Under the pieces are notes generated by a model. It made no database searches. It was not told the DNA's origin and worked only from the letters and a program-made list of their open reading frames with translations. From positions 1 to 42,303 of the forward strand of contig JAKSTH010000006.1 of NCBI GenBank assembly GCA_024402655.1: a DNA stretch of 42,303 nt, read 5' to 3'. The translations under genes were made by a program, and so were the position numbers. Numbering within the stretch: position 1 is the stretch's first letter; every line of letters starts with the position of its first letter. This document shows positions 6,687 to 17,500 of this stretch, one piece after another. This stretch comes from Treponema sp. (GTDB lineage Bacteria; Spirochaetota; Spirochaetia; Treponematales; Treponemataceae).

Positions 6687-7319
6687 ATGAAAAAGATTAA
6701 CATTTTTGTATTATTAACTGTTTTTTTAACTTTGATGGTGAGTTGTTCTTCCAAAATAGATTTGGAATTGAATAATGATGGAACTGTGAACCTTAGTTTT
6801 GACGGAGAAACAGGAAAATCTTTGGAAAAACTTATAAGAACTACACAGAATGTAAAATCAGGTAAACCGGTTTTTAATACCAGTGGCATTCAGTCAGATT
6901 TAATTGCAGACGGATTTTCTGATGTAAAAGTTACAACACCACAACTTACAGAACTTTATGTACAGGCAAAAGACAAAAAACAGAAATCTATGTTTTTTAC
7001 CTCCAACCTTGTAAGTACAAAAAATAATAAGTTGTGTGTAAACCTGTCGCCAAGAACACTTGTTGATTTTTATGAAAATGCAGATCCTGAACTGGCGTTA
7101 TATTTAGATATGCTTTTGTCTCCTGTTTTTAATGGAGAAGATATGTCTGAAGCAGAGTATCTGGAACTGATTTCGGCCTTTTATGGACCAGAAGTTGCTG
7201 CAGAACTTAAAAAAGCACAGATTCAGCTGACTCTAAAAAATCCGGATGGAAAAAAATCTGTACATAATATTTCACTGGTTAAGCTTTTGACTCTTAACAC
7301 ATCTTTGCAATTAGAATAG
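6687..7319 (+). CDS. Hypothetical lipoprotein
   Basis: I do not recognise a family in this 210-residue protein. It has a lysine-start signal peptide and a lipobox LMVSC with the lipidated cysteine at position 20, so it should be anchored to a membrane facing the periplasm. The mature part begins with SSKIDLELNNDGTVNLSFDGETGKSL, a beta-rich pattern, followed by a mixed helical region and a second beta segment near the C-terminus. The SD AAAGGA lies at good distance before the ATG. It follows the NlpC/P60 gene closely, which suggests joint expression and an envelope role. Nothing in the sequence identifies a catalytic site. Confidence 0.8.
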   Translation: MKKINIFVLLTVFLTLMVSCSSKIDLELNNDGTVNLSFDGETGKSLEKLIRTTQNVKSGKPVFNTSGIQSDLIADGFSDVKVTTPQLTELYVQAKDKKQKSMFFTSNLVSTKNNKLCVNLSPRTLVDFYENADPELALYLDMLLSPVFNGEDMSEAEYLELISAFYGPEVAAELKKAQIQLTLKNPDGKKSVHNISLVKLLTLNTSLQLE

Positions 7320-7326
7320 ATATTTA

Positions 7327-7357
7327 TTCAATTAAAAACGCGTTATTTTCATATACT
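7327..7357 (+). promoter_or_regulatory. Promoter of the GH9 gene, leaderless spacing
   Basis: TTCAAT (7327-7332), a 19-nt spacer and TATACT (7352-7357). The ATG at 7364 follows after 6 nt and no SD sequence is present. Confidence 0.45.
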
Positions 7358-7363
7358 GAAATT

Positions 7364-8914
7364 ATGAGTAATGCAATTTTTGTAAACCAGCTTGGCTATA
7401 ATCTGAATGGAAAAAAACAGGCATTTTTGAATAAAGATGTCTGTAACTGTGACTCTTTTATAATTTGTACTGAAGATAATCAGACTGTATTTACTGGCAA
7501 AGTGCTTAATCCGGTTAATGATGAGCTTACTAAGCAGAATATTTGTGTTTTAGATTTTTCTGCTTTTAATGAACCTGGAAAGTACAAAATTGTTTGTGAC
7601 AAAGAATCCAGCTTTGCTTTTTCTATAGGCGACTGTCTTTATGATGATTTATACAATTCGCTTTTAGATTATTTTTATCTTTCCCGCTGTGGAGAAAAAA
7701 TTGAACGAACAGCCTGGGCACATGAACCTTGCCACACAGGAATTGCAGAAGTTTATGGCAGCACAGAAAAGAAAGAAGTACAGGGTGGCTGGCACGATGC
7801 AGGGGATTATGGCCGCTATATTGTTGCTGGTTCAAAAACTGTAATGGATTTACTGAGAGCCTACGAATGTTCAAAAAATACATTTAATCGTTTTGATATT
7901 CTTGCAGAAGTACGATTTGAATTGGAATGGATGCTTCAGATGCAAAGAGATGATGGTGCTGTTTACCATAAAATTTCCTGCTACAATTTCTGTGCATTCA
8001 TTATGCCTCATCTTGAAAAGGAAAAAATTGTTCTGGCTCCAGTTTCTACTTCGGCTACTGCAGATTTTGCAGGATGTCTGGCTTATGCTTCTACTTTCTA
8101 TAAAGAAAGCGATTCTGTTTTTGCAGACAAACTGCTTGCTGCTGCAATTAAAGCACAGAATTATCTGGACTGTCACCAGGATCAGTATTATATAAATCCA
8201 AGTGAAATTACTACTGGTGGTTATGGCGACAATAATGTAAGCGACGAAAGATATTTTGCTTTGTGTGCTTTGTTTGCTGCTACTAAAAAACCTGAATATT
8301 ATGCAAAAGCAAAGGCTTTGTGGAATTGTGAATGGAATGAAAGCTTTAGCTGGGGCATGGTAAGTGCTTACGGTACAGAAATTTTAATTCAGAATAAAAA
8401 TGATATAGAAGATAAAGGATTTATTCAGACTCTTGAGCAGGGCATTATTAACCGTGCAGACAGAATTATGAACATTATTAATAAATCTTCTTTTAGAGTT
8501 CCTTTTGTAAAAGTAAACTGGGGAAGCAATGGTTTTGTTTGTGATGAAGCACATATTCTTCTTATGGCTTACGACCTTACTAAAAAAGATGAATACTATA
8601 ATGGTGCAAAAGACCAGATAAACTATATTCTTGGTTGTAATCCTATGGATATTTGTTACGTAACAGGATTTGGTTCAAATTGTGTAAAACATCCACACCA
8701 CAGACCTTCTGGCGCTGTTAAAAAAACAATGCCAGGTATGCTTTCGGGTGGACCTTGCCAGGGACTTGTAGATGCAGTTGCAAGAGAAAATCTTTCTGGA
8801 AAAGCTCCTGTAAGTTGTTTTGTGGATCATATAGGCAGTTACAGTACTAATGAAGTTGCAATTTACTGGAATTCACCACTTGTTTATGTAATTGCAAAAC
8901 TTGGTTTAGTGTAA
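7364..8914 (+). CDS. Glycoside hydrolase family 9 glucanase, cytosolic form
   Basis: The 516-residue protein has an N-terminal Ig-like CelD_N domain (about 1-90, starting IFVNQLGYN) and a GH9 (alpha/alpha)6 catalytic domain. GH9 enzymes cleave beta-1,4-glucosidic bonds by inversion. The catalytic aspartates are in WHDAGDYGRY (D145, D148), and the proton donor is the glutamate at about 497 in STNEVAIYWN. NPMDICYVTGFG and HPHHRPSG are the usual substrate-cleft blocks. There is no signal peptide or carbohydrate-binding module, so it should act inside the cell on imported cello-oligosaccharides rather than on cellulose. That is inferred from the missing export signal. The upstream -10 element lies at leaderless distance. 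Confidence 0.93.
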   Translation: MSNAIFVNQLGYNLNGKKQAFLNKDVCNCDSFIICTEDNQTVFTGKVLNPVNDELTKQNICVLDFSAFNEPGKYKIVCDKESSFAFSIGDCLYDDLYNSLLDYFYLSRCGEKIERTAWAHEPCHTGIAEVYGSTEKKEVQGGWHDAGDYGRYIVAGSKTVMDLLRAYECSKNTFNRFDILAEVRFELEWMLQMQRDDGAVYHKISCYNFCAFIMPHLEKEKIVLAPVSTSATADFAGCLAYASTFYKESDSVFADKLLAAAIKAQNYLDCHQDQYYINPSEITTGGYGDNNVSDERYFALCALFAATKKPEYYAKAKALWNCEWNESFSWGMVSAYGTEILIQNKNDIEDKGFIQTLEQGIINRADRIMNIINKSSFRVPFVKVNWGSNGFVCDEAHILLMAYDLTKKDEYYNGAKDQINYILGCNPMDICYVTGFGSNCVKHPHHRPSGAVKKTMPGMLSGGPCQGLVDAVARENLSGKAPVSCFVDHIGSYSTNEVAIYWNSPLVYVIAKLGLV

Positions 8915-8951
8915 TAGAAACAATATATAAATTCAAAAAGCCCTTCATAGG

Positions 8952-8981
8952 TTTACTTTTCTTTACAGAATGACATATAAT
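8952..8981 (+). promoter_or_regulatory. Promoter of the ABC exporter pair
   Basis: TTTACT (8952-8957), an 18-nt spacer and a perfect TATAAT (8976-8981). Transcription would begin near 8988. Upstream, AAAGCCCT (8937-8944) is complementary to AGGGCTTT (9013-9020) over the SD, but it would only be in a readthrough transcript. Confidence 0.65.
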
Positions 8982-9020
8982 GTTGAATCTGTTAAAAAAG
9001 TTAATTATATGGAGGGCTTT

Positions 9021-9791
9021 ATGTTTCAGATAGAAAATGTTTCGAAATCTTATAACGGAAAAGAAAAATCAAAGAAAAATACTGTAGAGGCTGTAAAAGC
9101 TGTAGAGTCACTTTCACTCACTGTTAATAACGGTGAAATTTTTGGTTTTTTAGGACCAAACGGTGCTGGTAAAACTACAACAATCAGAATGGTAACTGGT
9201 ATTCTTCAGTCAGATGAAGGAGATATTAAGTTAGACGGTATTTCAATTAAGGACAATCCTATTGAAGCAAAAAGAACATTTGCATTTGTTCCTGATAACC
9301 CAGAAACTTTTTCACGTTTAAAGGCAATTGAATATTTGAACTTTATTGGTGATGTTTATAAAATCCCAACAGAAGAAAGAACAAAACGTATTACAGAACT
9401 TTGTGAAAAATTTGGTCTTAAAGAAGTTCTTAAAAACAAGATTTCTTCTTTTAGCCATGGTATGAAACAGAAATTATTCCTTATTGCCAGTCTTATTACA
9501 GATCCACAGAACTGGATTTTGGATGAACCAATGGTTGGTTTGGATCCAGAAGCTGCATTTATTGTAAAAGAAATAATGCGGGAAAGAGCAAATCAGGGAA
9601 AATCAGTTTTCTTTTCTACACACGTAATGGAAGTTGCAGAAAAATTGTGTGACCGTGTTGGTATTATTAAAAAAGGTAAACTGGAATTTGTTGGAACAAT
9701 GGAAGAATTAAAAGCCCAGTATGGTAAAAATGGAGAATCTTTGGAAGATATCTTCATCAACATGGTAAAAACTGGTTCTTTAGGAGAATAA
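9021..9791 (+). CDS. ABC transporter ATP-binding protein
   Basis: The 256-residue ATPase starts at the ATG at 9021, which has GGAGGG just upstream; upstream in-frame ATGs lack an SD sequence. Visible motifs are Walker A GPNGAGKTT, a signature region SFSHGMKQKLFL (the C-loop is SHGMK rather than the canonical SGGQ), Walker B WILDEPMVGLD and the switch histidine in FFSTHVMEVAE. It belongs to the export-type group pairing with long hydrophobic permeases. The permease start follows the stop by 1 nt, so the two are translationally coupled. The substrate is unknown. Confidence 0.93.
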   Translation: MFQIENVSKSYNGKEKSKKNTVEAVKAVESLSLTVNNGEIFGFLGPNGAGKTTTIRMVTGILQSDEGDIKLDGISIKDNPIEAKRTFAFVPDNPETFSRLKAIEYLNFIGDVYKIPTEERTKRITELCEKFGLKEVLKNKISSFSHGMKQKLFLIASLITDPQNWILDEPMVGLDPEAAFIVKEIMRERANQGKSVFFSTHVMEVAEKLCDRVGIIKKGKLEFVGTMEELKAQYGKNGESLEDIFINMVKTGSLGE

Positions 9792-9792
9792 T

Positions 9793-11505
9793 ATGACATT
9801 TTCTCTTTTTAAGATTCTTTTTTCAAACATGGTCAGCTTTGACGATGTACTTGCAAACTTTAAAAAAGGTCCTAAAGGTATTGCTAAAAACCTTTTGATT
9901 TTTTTGCTGTTTGTTTATTGTTTTGGTGTATTTGGTTTACTTTATGTAAATACAATGCTGAATATGTATAACGGTCTTGTTGCAGCAGGAAAAACTTATA
10001 TTATGCCTGTTGCTGCAGTTTTTGTGGCACTTGTAATTACTTTCTTCTTTGGTTTTTTGTCTGTTGCTACAAACTATTGTACTGGTTCTGGCGAAGAACA
10101 GCTTTTAGCTATGCCATTATCTGCAAAACAGATTTTTACTGCTAAATTCTGGATTTCTGTAGTTTCAGATTCTATCTTCGGTGTTTTACTTCTTGCAGTT
10201 GCTGCAATTATTTACGGGGCAAAAGAAGGGCTTTTCACAAAACCTGGTTTCTATGTTGGTTTTATTGTTTCTGCTCTCACACTTTGTCTTGTTTCTATTG
10301 CAGTAATTTTTGGTCTGTTTGTAATTATTCTTACCTTTGTTCCTGCATTAAGAAAAAAGAACATTATGCAGGGCGTTGCTTCATTTCTGGTAATTATTTT
10401 TGCAGGTTTTGGTGGAATGATTGGTTCTGCTACAGGTGCCAATGTTTCATCTGATGCATTAAATCTTGGTAATTTACTTGTAAATTCTTCTGTAGGTCGT
10501 TTGGCAGAAACAAAGGCTATGCAGATTTTTGGTAACGGACTTGCAGGCAACTGGCTTTCTATTCTTGTAATGGCAGCACTTTCGGCTTTTGTGATTTTTG
10601 TAATTGTACCTTTACTGGCACCTTTGTACATTAAAACCCTTAATGGATTTACAGATGTAAAGACAAAGAAGATTGATGCTATAGAAGCTGAAAAAGTTTT
10701 AAAGACAGAATTGAAATCAAATTCTATTTTCAAAACAGTTTTTACAAGAGATATCAAAACTGTATTAAGAGAACCTGCATTCTTTGCTAACGGTCCACTT
10801 CTTATTCTGATTCTTCCATTAATCATGATTGTTCCAGTTATGTTTACATTGGTAAGTCAGGGTGAAAACTTAAAAGTTTTAGGTGAATCTCTGGAATACA
10901 TTCTTCACATTGAAAGTTTTAAAACTACAGGAACTTATTATTTTTCTATAGGACTTTCTGCTTTTGTAACTTTTATGGGAAATGGAACAAGCCTTGCAGC
11001 AACATCTTTTTCCAGAGAAGGAAAATCTTTATATGACCTTAAGGCAATGCCAATTAAAAATTCAACAATCGTATTGGCAAAATTCCTTCATGCATTTATG
11101 TATGTAATTGTAGGTGATATAACCATTATTATTTTTGCAATAATCATTTTTGCAGCTTTGGGTATTCCAGCAGAAATTATTGTTCTTATTCCTTGTTTCT
11201 TAAGAATGATTCTTCTTTCTGCTGTGATTTCTGTGGCTCTTATTGTTGGAGAAATGTTCCTTGATACAGCAAATCCTAAATTGAATTGGGAAAATCCTAT
11301 TGCGGCAGTAAAACAGAATGTAAACTCTATTATTTCAGTTTTCATTACTTTGTCTGTAATTATTATTTTCGCACTTTTAGCTTTCCTCATTCTTCCACAG
11401 AATGATATTGGCTATGCAATTCTTGTAGGAGTATTTATTGTTATTGCAGTTCCTTTATCTTTGGGCTATCTTAAATATGCAGAAAAAAGATTAAACACTA
11501 TCTAA
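9793..11505 (+). CDS. ABC transporter permease, exporter type
   Basis: The 570-residue integral membrane protein has about twelve hydrophobic segments in two sets of about six, separated by a hydrophilic stretch around residues 290-320 (ADVKTKKID-like, charged). It resembles the large permeases paired with single ATPases in exporters of unknown substrate. The SD AGGAG overlaps the end of the ATPase gene, and the two genes form an operon. No solute-binding protein is nearby, consistent with export. The following protease/barrel gene begins 29 nt later and may share the transcript. Confidence 0.85.
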   Translation: MTFSLFKILFSNMVSFDDVLANFKKGPKGIAKNLLIFLLFVYCFGVFGLLYVNTMLNMYNGLVAAGKTYIMPVAAVFVALVITFFFGFLSVATNYCTGSGEEQLLAMPLSAKQIFTAKFWISVVSDSIFGVLLLAVAAIIYGAKEGLFTKPGFYVGFIVSALTLCLVSIAVIFGLFVIILTFVPALRKKNIMQGVASFLVIIFAGFGGMIGSATGANVSSDALNLGNLLVNSSVGRLAETKAMQIFGNGLAGNWLSILVMAALSAFVIFVIVPLLAPLYIKTLNGFTDVKTKKIDAIEAEKVLKTELKSNSIFKTVFTRDIKTVLREPAFFANGPLLILILPLIMIVPVMFTLVSQGENLKVLGESLEYILHIESFKTTGTYYFSIGLSAFVTFMGNGTSLAATSFSREGKSLYDLKAMPIKNSTIVLAKFLHAFMYVIVGDITIIIFAIIIFAALGIPAEIIVLIPCFLRMILLSAVISVALIVGEMFLDTANPKLNWENPIAAVKQNVNSIISVFITLSVIIIFALLAFLILPQNDIGYAILVGVFIVIAVPLSLGYLKYAEKRLNTI

Positions 11506-11534
11506 TAGTAGAATAGTATAAAAAGGAATTAATT

Positions 11535-14459
11535 TTGAAAAAGCGGTTTGCTTTTATTCTTGTGTTACTGGCATTTATGTCATCAGTTTTTGGTTACTCT
11601 GGTTACTTTTCTGATGAAAAAGAACTTAAGATTGTAAAAACTCAATGGTTTGACATAATTTACCCTCAGGAATGTGAGCAGACCGCTTTTATTTTAAAAG
11701 AAAATGCAGACAGTCTTTTTGAAGAACTTTGTGCCCAGTTTGGTACAGAACCTGATTTTAGAATGCCTGTAGTAATTACACCAGATAACCAGCAGTTTAA
11801 TGCTTACTGGACCAGTTATCCTTATAATCACATTGTAGTTTTTGATACTGCTTTAATTTCTGATCTGACAGTTTTTAGCCAGACTATGCTTTCGACTTTT
11901 AAGCACGAATTAACTCACGCAGTAACTTATAATCTTAAAAATCCATTTTTCAAAGTTCTTGGAAAAGTAATTGGAGATGCTGCAACTGTTGCACCATGGC
12001 TTGTTACCAGCGGTCTTGCAGAAGGTGCTACTGTTTCGTTGGAAAGTGCAAATGGAGAAGGCCGATTAAATGATGAATATGCCATGCAGAATGTAAAGCA
12101 GGCAAAAATTCAAAATAAGTTTCCAGATTATTTTGATGTACAGGTTTCTACAGATATTTATCCGTATGGTCAGTTTTATTATTTTAACGGGGCTTTTAAT
12201 GCCTGGCTGCAGGAAAACTATGGCATGGAAAAATATGCAAAGCTTTGGTACACCTGCGTAAACATGGGGGCACTTACTGTAAAGTCTGCTTTTAAAAAAG
12301 TATATGGGGTTCCACTGGCAGATTTGTGGCAGGCTTTTATTCGTGATTTTCCTGTTCCGGATTCCCTGATGCCAGATCCTGTATCTGCAGGACTAGCTGA
12401 AAATATTTTTAAAAATAAAACAATAAATGAAAGCGGCAGAGTTTTTTCCAGTGTTTGCGGAAACCAGAATGGAATTGTGTATCTTGATGAAACAACAGAC
12501 ACAGTTTTCTTTATTTCATGGGATTCAATTTTTCAAAGTGAAGAAGGGGCAAAACCTGAAAAACTTTTTACAAAAAACAATCTTTTTGAGCTAAGTACTT
12601 CTTTAGACGGCCGCTATATTGTTTACGATTATTATGACACAGGCAAAGCTAATACAAAAAAATCTATTGGCATTTACGATTTAGAAAAACACACTTTCTT
12701 TAATACAAACCTGACTGGCGTGGAAGAAGGTTTTATCATAAAAAAAGAAGATTCCTATTATTTTGGCTGCAAAACCTTTAGTTCCCAAAAATATGGAATT
12801 TCTCTTTATTCAATAGAAGAAAACGAAAAAAATGGAAAAATTCAGAATCTTAATCACATATGGACTCAGGATTTTGCCTACGGAGTTTTCCCATATAGTT
12901 TTACTCCAGTTGCTCAGAAAGACGGGACTTTTGCTTTTATCTGCAAAAACAAAATGGAATTTTCTGTAGCAGTATGGAACCTAGACGGAAATCAGCTGGC
13001 TTCTTATAAAATGCCGGAAGAAGGCATGGTTATAAGAGATTTGTATCCTGTAATTGCTGAAAATAACGAATGGACAAAAACAGATTTAGCTTTTTCTTTT
13101 ACAAATAAGGGCACTTTACCTCGTTATGGAACTTTGAATCTTAAAAACAGTACAGTAAAACTTCAAACTCAAGATATTTCTGGTGGTGTTTATAATCCTG
13201 TAATTTATTTGAATCAAAAAGACAGAAAACAGGGAATAATTTATGCAGCCCATTTATATAATCAGGTAAAACTGCTTAAACTGGGCGCTGTTTGTACTTT
13301 TGCAGAATATAAATGCAGGGCAGATGAAAATCTTACTGTTTTAGATGCTGAAGAAGAACAGGAACAAATCAATTTTGAAATTAACGGAAGCCAGAAGTAT
13401 GGAGCATTTAGTTCCATAAATAAAGGACTTCTAATTCCTTTATCTTTAATGACTTCCCGCAGTTATGGCAGTGGAGCAGTTAGTCAGGAAATCCTTTTGG
13501 GACTGACTTATTTAACTGGAAATCCATGGGATTCAAATACTTTTTCTATAATGGCAGGTTATAGTCCTTCCATGAACTCTGGCGCAATGGAAGTGGATTA
13601 TTCCAGTGGTACGGCAACTTCTTTGTTTAGCTGGAATACTTCTGGTTACCTGGAACTGGATGGTTTTGGCTTTAAACAGACTTATGGTACTTTGGACTGT
13701 TCTTCTGCCATCCCTTTTGGAAACATTTCTTATTTTGTTTTTGGTGCCAGTCAGTTTGACTATTATGGACGCGGCGGAGATTCAAAAGTAAAACTGGACA
13801 ATTATTTTTACAATAGCAGTGCTCTTTCTGCCGGATTCCAAAGTGTTTATAAAGCCGGACCTGGACGCTATGAAAAAGCCGGATTTGGTTTATCTTCTGT
13901 ATTGTCTTATCAGTATCTGCAAGTTTTTAAAAATGATGGAACTGGCAGCAATGCAGATTATGCAGATTTAGGTTTTAAAGCCTTTGCATATATTCCTCAT
14001 TTAATTCCAATAGAGTGCAACAGAAACTTTGTATATAATCTGCCACTGCAAATAAAAGCCGGCCTTTTTGCAGGAGAAACAAGTTCCGCTCCTCTTAATT
14101 ATAATAATGTTTATATTGGAGCTTCATCATTAAGAGAAATTTATGATTTGAATGCTTTTAATATTCAGGCAGAACTGATTTTGTTTGGCGGCGAAATACA
14201 AAAATCAATTCCATTTTTCAGTTTCTTTTATTTTGAAGAATTTAAGGTATCTTTATTTTATCTTGGTGGCTTTGGTGATGATTTATATGGGACAGAAACT
14301 TCCTTTCACCTGTTGGAATTACCTGCTTATTTCAAGAAGCTGGGAAGTGGAGAAGTGGAATGGGAAAATCATCTTGCCTTAAATTTTGAACTTGGCATGA
14401 CTCCTGTGGTATTAAATGCCGGTAAAATCAATTTTTCAGTAAAAATTATATTCCTCTAA
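11535..14459 (+). CDS. Secreted gluzincin-type protease with probable C-terminal outer-membrane barrel
   Basis: The 974-residue protein starts at TTG behind SD AAAAGGA. Signal peptide: residues 1-20. Residues about 30-180 look like a peptidase MA domain: HELTH at 124-128 gives a zinc HExxH motif, and GLAEGA provides the likely third ligand E163, 35 residues on. Residues about 290-600 are beta-rich with repeated blade-like segments, probably a propeller. The last ~330 residues alternate glycine, aromatic and polar residues (for example GFGLSSVLSYQYL) and end in FSVKIIFL, like an outer-membrane beta-barrel. I infer a surface or periplasm-facing protease anchored by a barrel. No substrate can be named. 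It follows the ABC exporter and precedes the giant Ig-like protein. Confidence 0.75.
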   Translation: MKKRFAFILVLLAFMSSVFGYSGYFSDEKELKIVKTQWFDIIYPQECEQTAFILKENADSLFEELCAQFGTEPDFRMPVVITPDNQQFNAYWTSYPYNHIVVFDTALISDLTVFSQTMLSTFKHELTHAVTYNLKNPFFKVLGKVIGDAATVAPWLVTSGLAEGATVSLESANGEGRLNDEYAMQNVKQAKIQNKFPDYFDVQVSTDIYPYGQFYYFNGAFNAWLQENYGMEKYAKLWYTCVNMGALTVKSAFKKVYGVPLADLWQAFIRDFPVPDSLMPDPVSAGLAENIFKNKTINESGRVFSSVCGNQNGIVYLDETTDTVFFISWDSIFQSEEGAKPEKLFTKNNLFELSTSLDGRYIVYDYYDTGKANTKKSIGIYDLEKHTFFNTNLTGVEEGFIIKKEDSYYFGCKTFSSQKYGISLYSIEENEKNGKIQNLNHIWTQDFAYGVFPYSFTPVAQKDGTFAFICKNKMEFSVAVWNLDGNQLASYKMPEEGMVIRDLYPVIAENNEWTKTDLAFSFTNKGTLPRYGTLNLKNSTVKLQTQDISGGVYNPVIYLNQKDRKQGIIYAAHLYNQVKLLKLGAVCTFAEYKCRADENLTVLDAEEEQEQINFEINGSQKYGAFSSINKGLLIPLSLMTSRSYGSGAVSQEILLGLTYLTGNPWDSNTFSIMAGYSPSMNSGAMEVDYSSGTATSLFSWNTSGYLELDGFGFKQTYGTLDCSSAIPFGNISYFVFGASQFDYYGRGGDSKVKLDNYFYNSSALSAGFQSVYKAGPGRYEKAGFGLSSVLSYQYLQVFKNDGTGSNADYADLGFKAFAYIPHLIPIECNRNFVYNLPLQIKAGLFAGETSSAPLNYNNVYIGASSLREIYDLNAFNIQAELILFGGEIQKSIPFFSFFYFEEFKVSLFYLGGFGDDLYGTETSFHLLELPAYFKKLGSGEVEWENHLALNFELGMTPVVLNAGKINFSVKIIFL

Positions 14460-14543
14460 CAAATTAATTGTAGTAAAAAACACACTTTTAGCCGATAATA
14501 TAATGTAAAAAAATGTTTTCAGATTAAAAAGAGAGGAATTTAA

Positions 14544-17500
14544 ATGAAATCAAAAATTTTTGCTTGCTTGTCTGTATTTATCATGCTTAGTACACAAGTT
14601 CTTTTTGCTCATGGAAAGAAGGATGTAGAAGATATTCCTGTAGAAAATCTCCAGAGCTGGCAGGAAAGAATTGATCTTGAAAGCCGTACTAAAAGAAATG
14701 CACAAAAATACAACATTATGGTTACAGCAACCGACCTTGGTGGAAACACAGCTGTAGAAGGACCATTCAACTTATATGTAGATCCTGAATCTGATCGTCC
14801 TGTTTGTGGCATTACAAACCCATATTATGACATGCGTGTTGTAGGTAACCTGAACATTATTGGTACTTGTGTTGATGATGATGCTGTAGCAAAAGTTGAA
14901 CTTATTCTTGATGAAGGTAAGGTAAATTCAAAAGGCGAAAGTATAGAAAAGAAAGTTACTGCAAAAGGTACAGATTTCTGGTCATACTACCTTGATACAA
15001 ATTCTTTGGAAGAAGGACCTCATACAATTAAAGTAATTGGCTATGATATTAATGGTCTTGAATCTAATCCTAAAAACACAGTTGTAATGCAGTGGCAGCT
15101 TGACCGTAAACAACCTGTTACAAATGTAAATAACATTATTATGGGTGAACTTGTTTCTGGAACAGTTCATTTTAAAGGTACAGTAACAGACGGAAACGGT
15201 ATTAAAGAACTTTATTATTCAACAGATAACGGACAGTTCTTTGCTCCTGTAAAAATTTCTGGCCAGAAAGATAAAGAAAATAAATATGCATTAAAAGATT
15301 CTACTTGTGTTTTTGACTTTACAGTAGACTCTAAAAAATTCCCAGACGGTGCTGCAGTAATTTTGTTTAAGGCAGTAGATGTTGCTGGTTCTGTTGGTTA
15401 TTATTCATTCCTCTATTTTATTGATAATACAAAACCTGAAATTAGTATTGTTTATCCTGCAAAAGGTCAGGCTGTTAATGGTAAGTTTACAGCAGCCGGT
15501 TATGCAAGAGATACAATTGGTGTAACAGATTTGTCATGGTCTTTTGGAAACAAGAGCGGTAAATTTGAATTAACTCCAGGTAACCCATATTGGTCAATTG
15601 ACCTTGATACAACAGGTTCTTCTGCAAAATCAGAAAAACTTACAATCCGCGCTGTAGATAAAGCCGGAAACGTTGTTGAACACACAGAAACAATTTCTCT
15701 TAATCCAGAAGCAGATAAACCTGTTGCTACTATTTCAAACCCAGCACCTGGAACAATCTTTACAGGAAACAGCAACCTGGTTTATGTTCGCGGTTTTGTA
15801 AAAGATGATGACGGTGTAAGTAAAGTAAAAGTTCAGTTAGACAATCAGCCTGCTGTAGAACAGGAAACAAATGGAGCATATTATTACAATTTCTGTAAGG
15901 CTTCAGATTTGTCTGCTGGTTCACATAGAATTACAGTAATTCCTTATGATGAAAATGGTGTACAGGGAAATCCTGTAGCTGTAAACTTTGAATCAAGAGG
16001 TGTTCCACCAACATTCTCAGATGCAAAACTTGGTGGTAAAGCATTTGAAAACGGAATGGAAGTTCACCCTGAAACAGGTTCTGTTTTCGAAATTACTGTA
16101 AATGCTCAGCTTGGTCTTAAACAGGTTCATTCAGAACTTCTTTGGGGCAAAGATGGCATGAAAGCTGAAAATGCAGAACTTAAAAATGCAGGAAGCTACA
16201 AAGTTTCTATTCCATTAAATCCAGATTCTCCAAGAGGTGTAATGAGTGTTGAAATTAAGGCAACAGACTCATTGGACCGTGTTTCTGAATATAGAGCATT
16301 CTTCCATGTAACAGATACTGGTAAGATTTTAAGTGATGAATTAAAACTTGTATTAGATGACAGTTCTTTCGAAGAACAGGAAGACGGCTCTCTTGTTGTT
16401 GTAAATAATTCGGAATTCCCAGCCAGCGGTTATGTAATTGGCGGTAACCCTGTTTCTGTAGAAGTTGTTCCTGCTACAAGCTTTGTTAGACCAAAAATTG
16501 TAGGAAATCAGATTGTGCTTCAGCCTGGTAGCGCTGTTGGTACTTCTGCACCTGTAAAACTTCATGTAAGAACAGACAGAAACGGAAAAACTCTTGTTTC
16601 ACAGGCAATTGTTTTCAAAAATGATAAAGTACTTCCAGTTTTCTCTGATGTAAGAGCAAATGGTTCTAGAGCAACAAAAGCTGCTGTAGATGGTTCAAAC
16701 GGTTCTGTAAAAATTACAGGTCGTGTTTCTTGCGAAACTGGTTTAGGAAATGTTTCTTACAGATTATTAAAAGCTTATGCATCATTGAATCCTAAAAATG
16801 CTGCAGTAACTTCTGTTAAAAATGAAATGGAAGAATATCAGGATGTAAAACTTTCTGGTGGTTCATTCACAATCGAAGTAAATACAGAAGAATTGAACTT
16901 TGGTTCATATCTTGTAGAAATTGTTGCAGAAAGTGCTGCAGGAAATAAAAAAGCTACTGCAGTTTTAATTAACAATTTACCAGAAACTTCAGAAGTGGTT
17001 AAACCAGTTGTTACCTGGTTCGACAGTTTTGATGTATATGGTGTAGCTGTAACACAGGAAGGTCTTGATCAGGCATTTGAAGCATTTGCAAGAAAAGACA
17101 TGAACTATGGCAATAATGTTGTAGAAATGACAGTTGATGTTGCCGGAGTTCCAGCAGTATATAAATCTCCTTCTGTAAACCGTCCTTATGAATTAAAAGC
17201 AAACATTGCTACAGTAGATGATGAAGCTTATAAGAGCGGTATGCAGATTATTATGCCAAGAGGAGCTGCAAAAACAGCAGAACATTTTGTAAAAATTGCT
17301 ATAGATACCCTTTCTTCTGTAAGCGGCGTTTCTTATGAAATTTCTGGTGCTCCAGTTCCAGGTGGGGATGTAAAACAGTCTGGTTCTGCTAAAGTAGAAA
17401 AAGCAGATGAAGGCAGATATTATGCAACAATTCCATTAAACAATCTTCCAGCCCGTATTACAAACATTAAAGCAGTTGTAAAAGCAGCTGGTTGTAAAGA

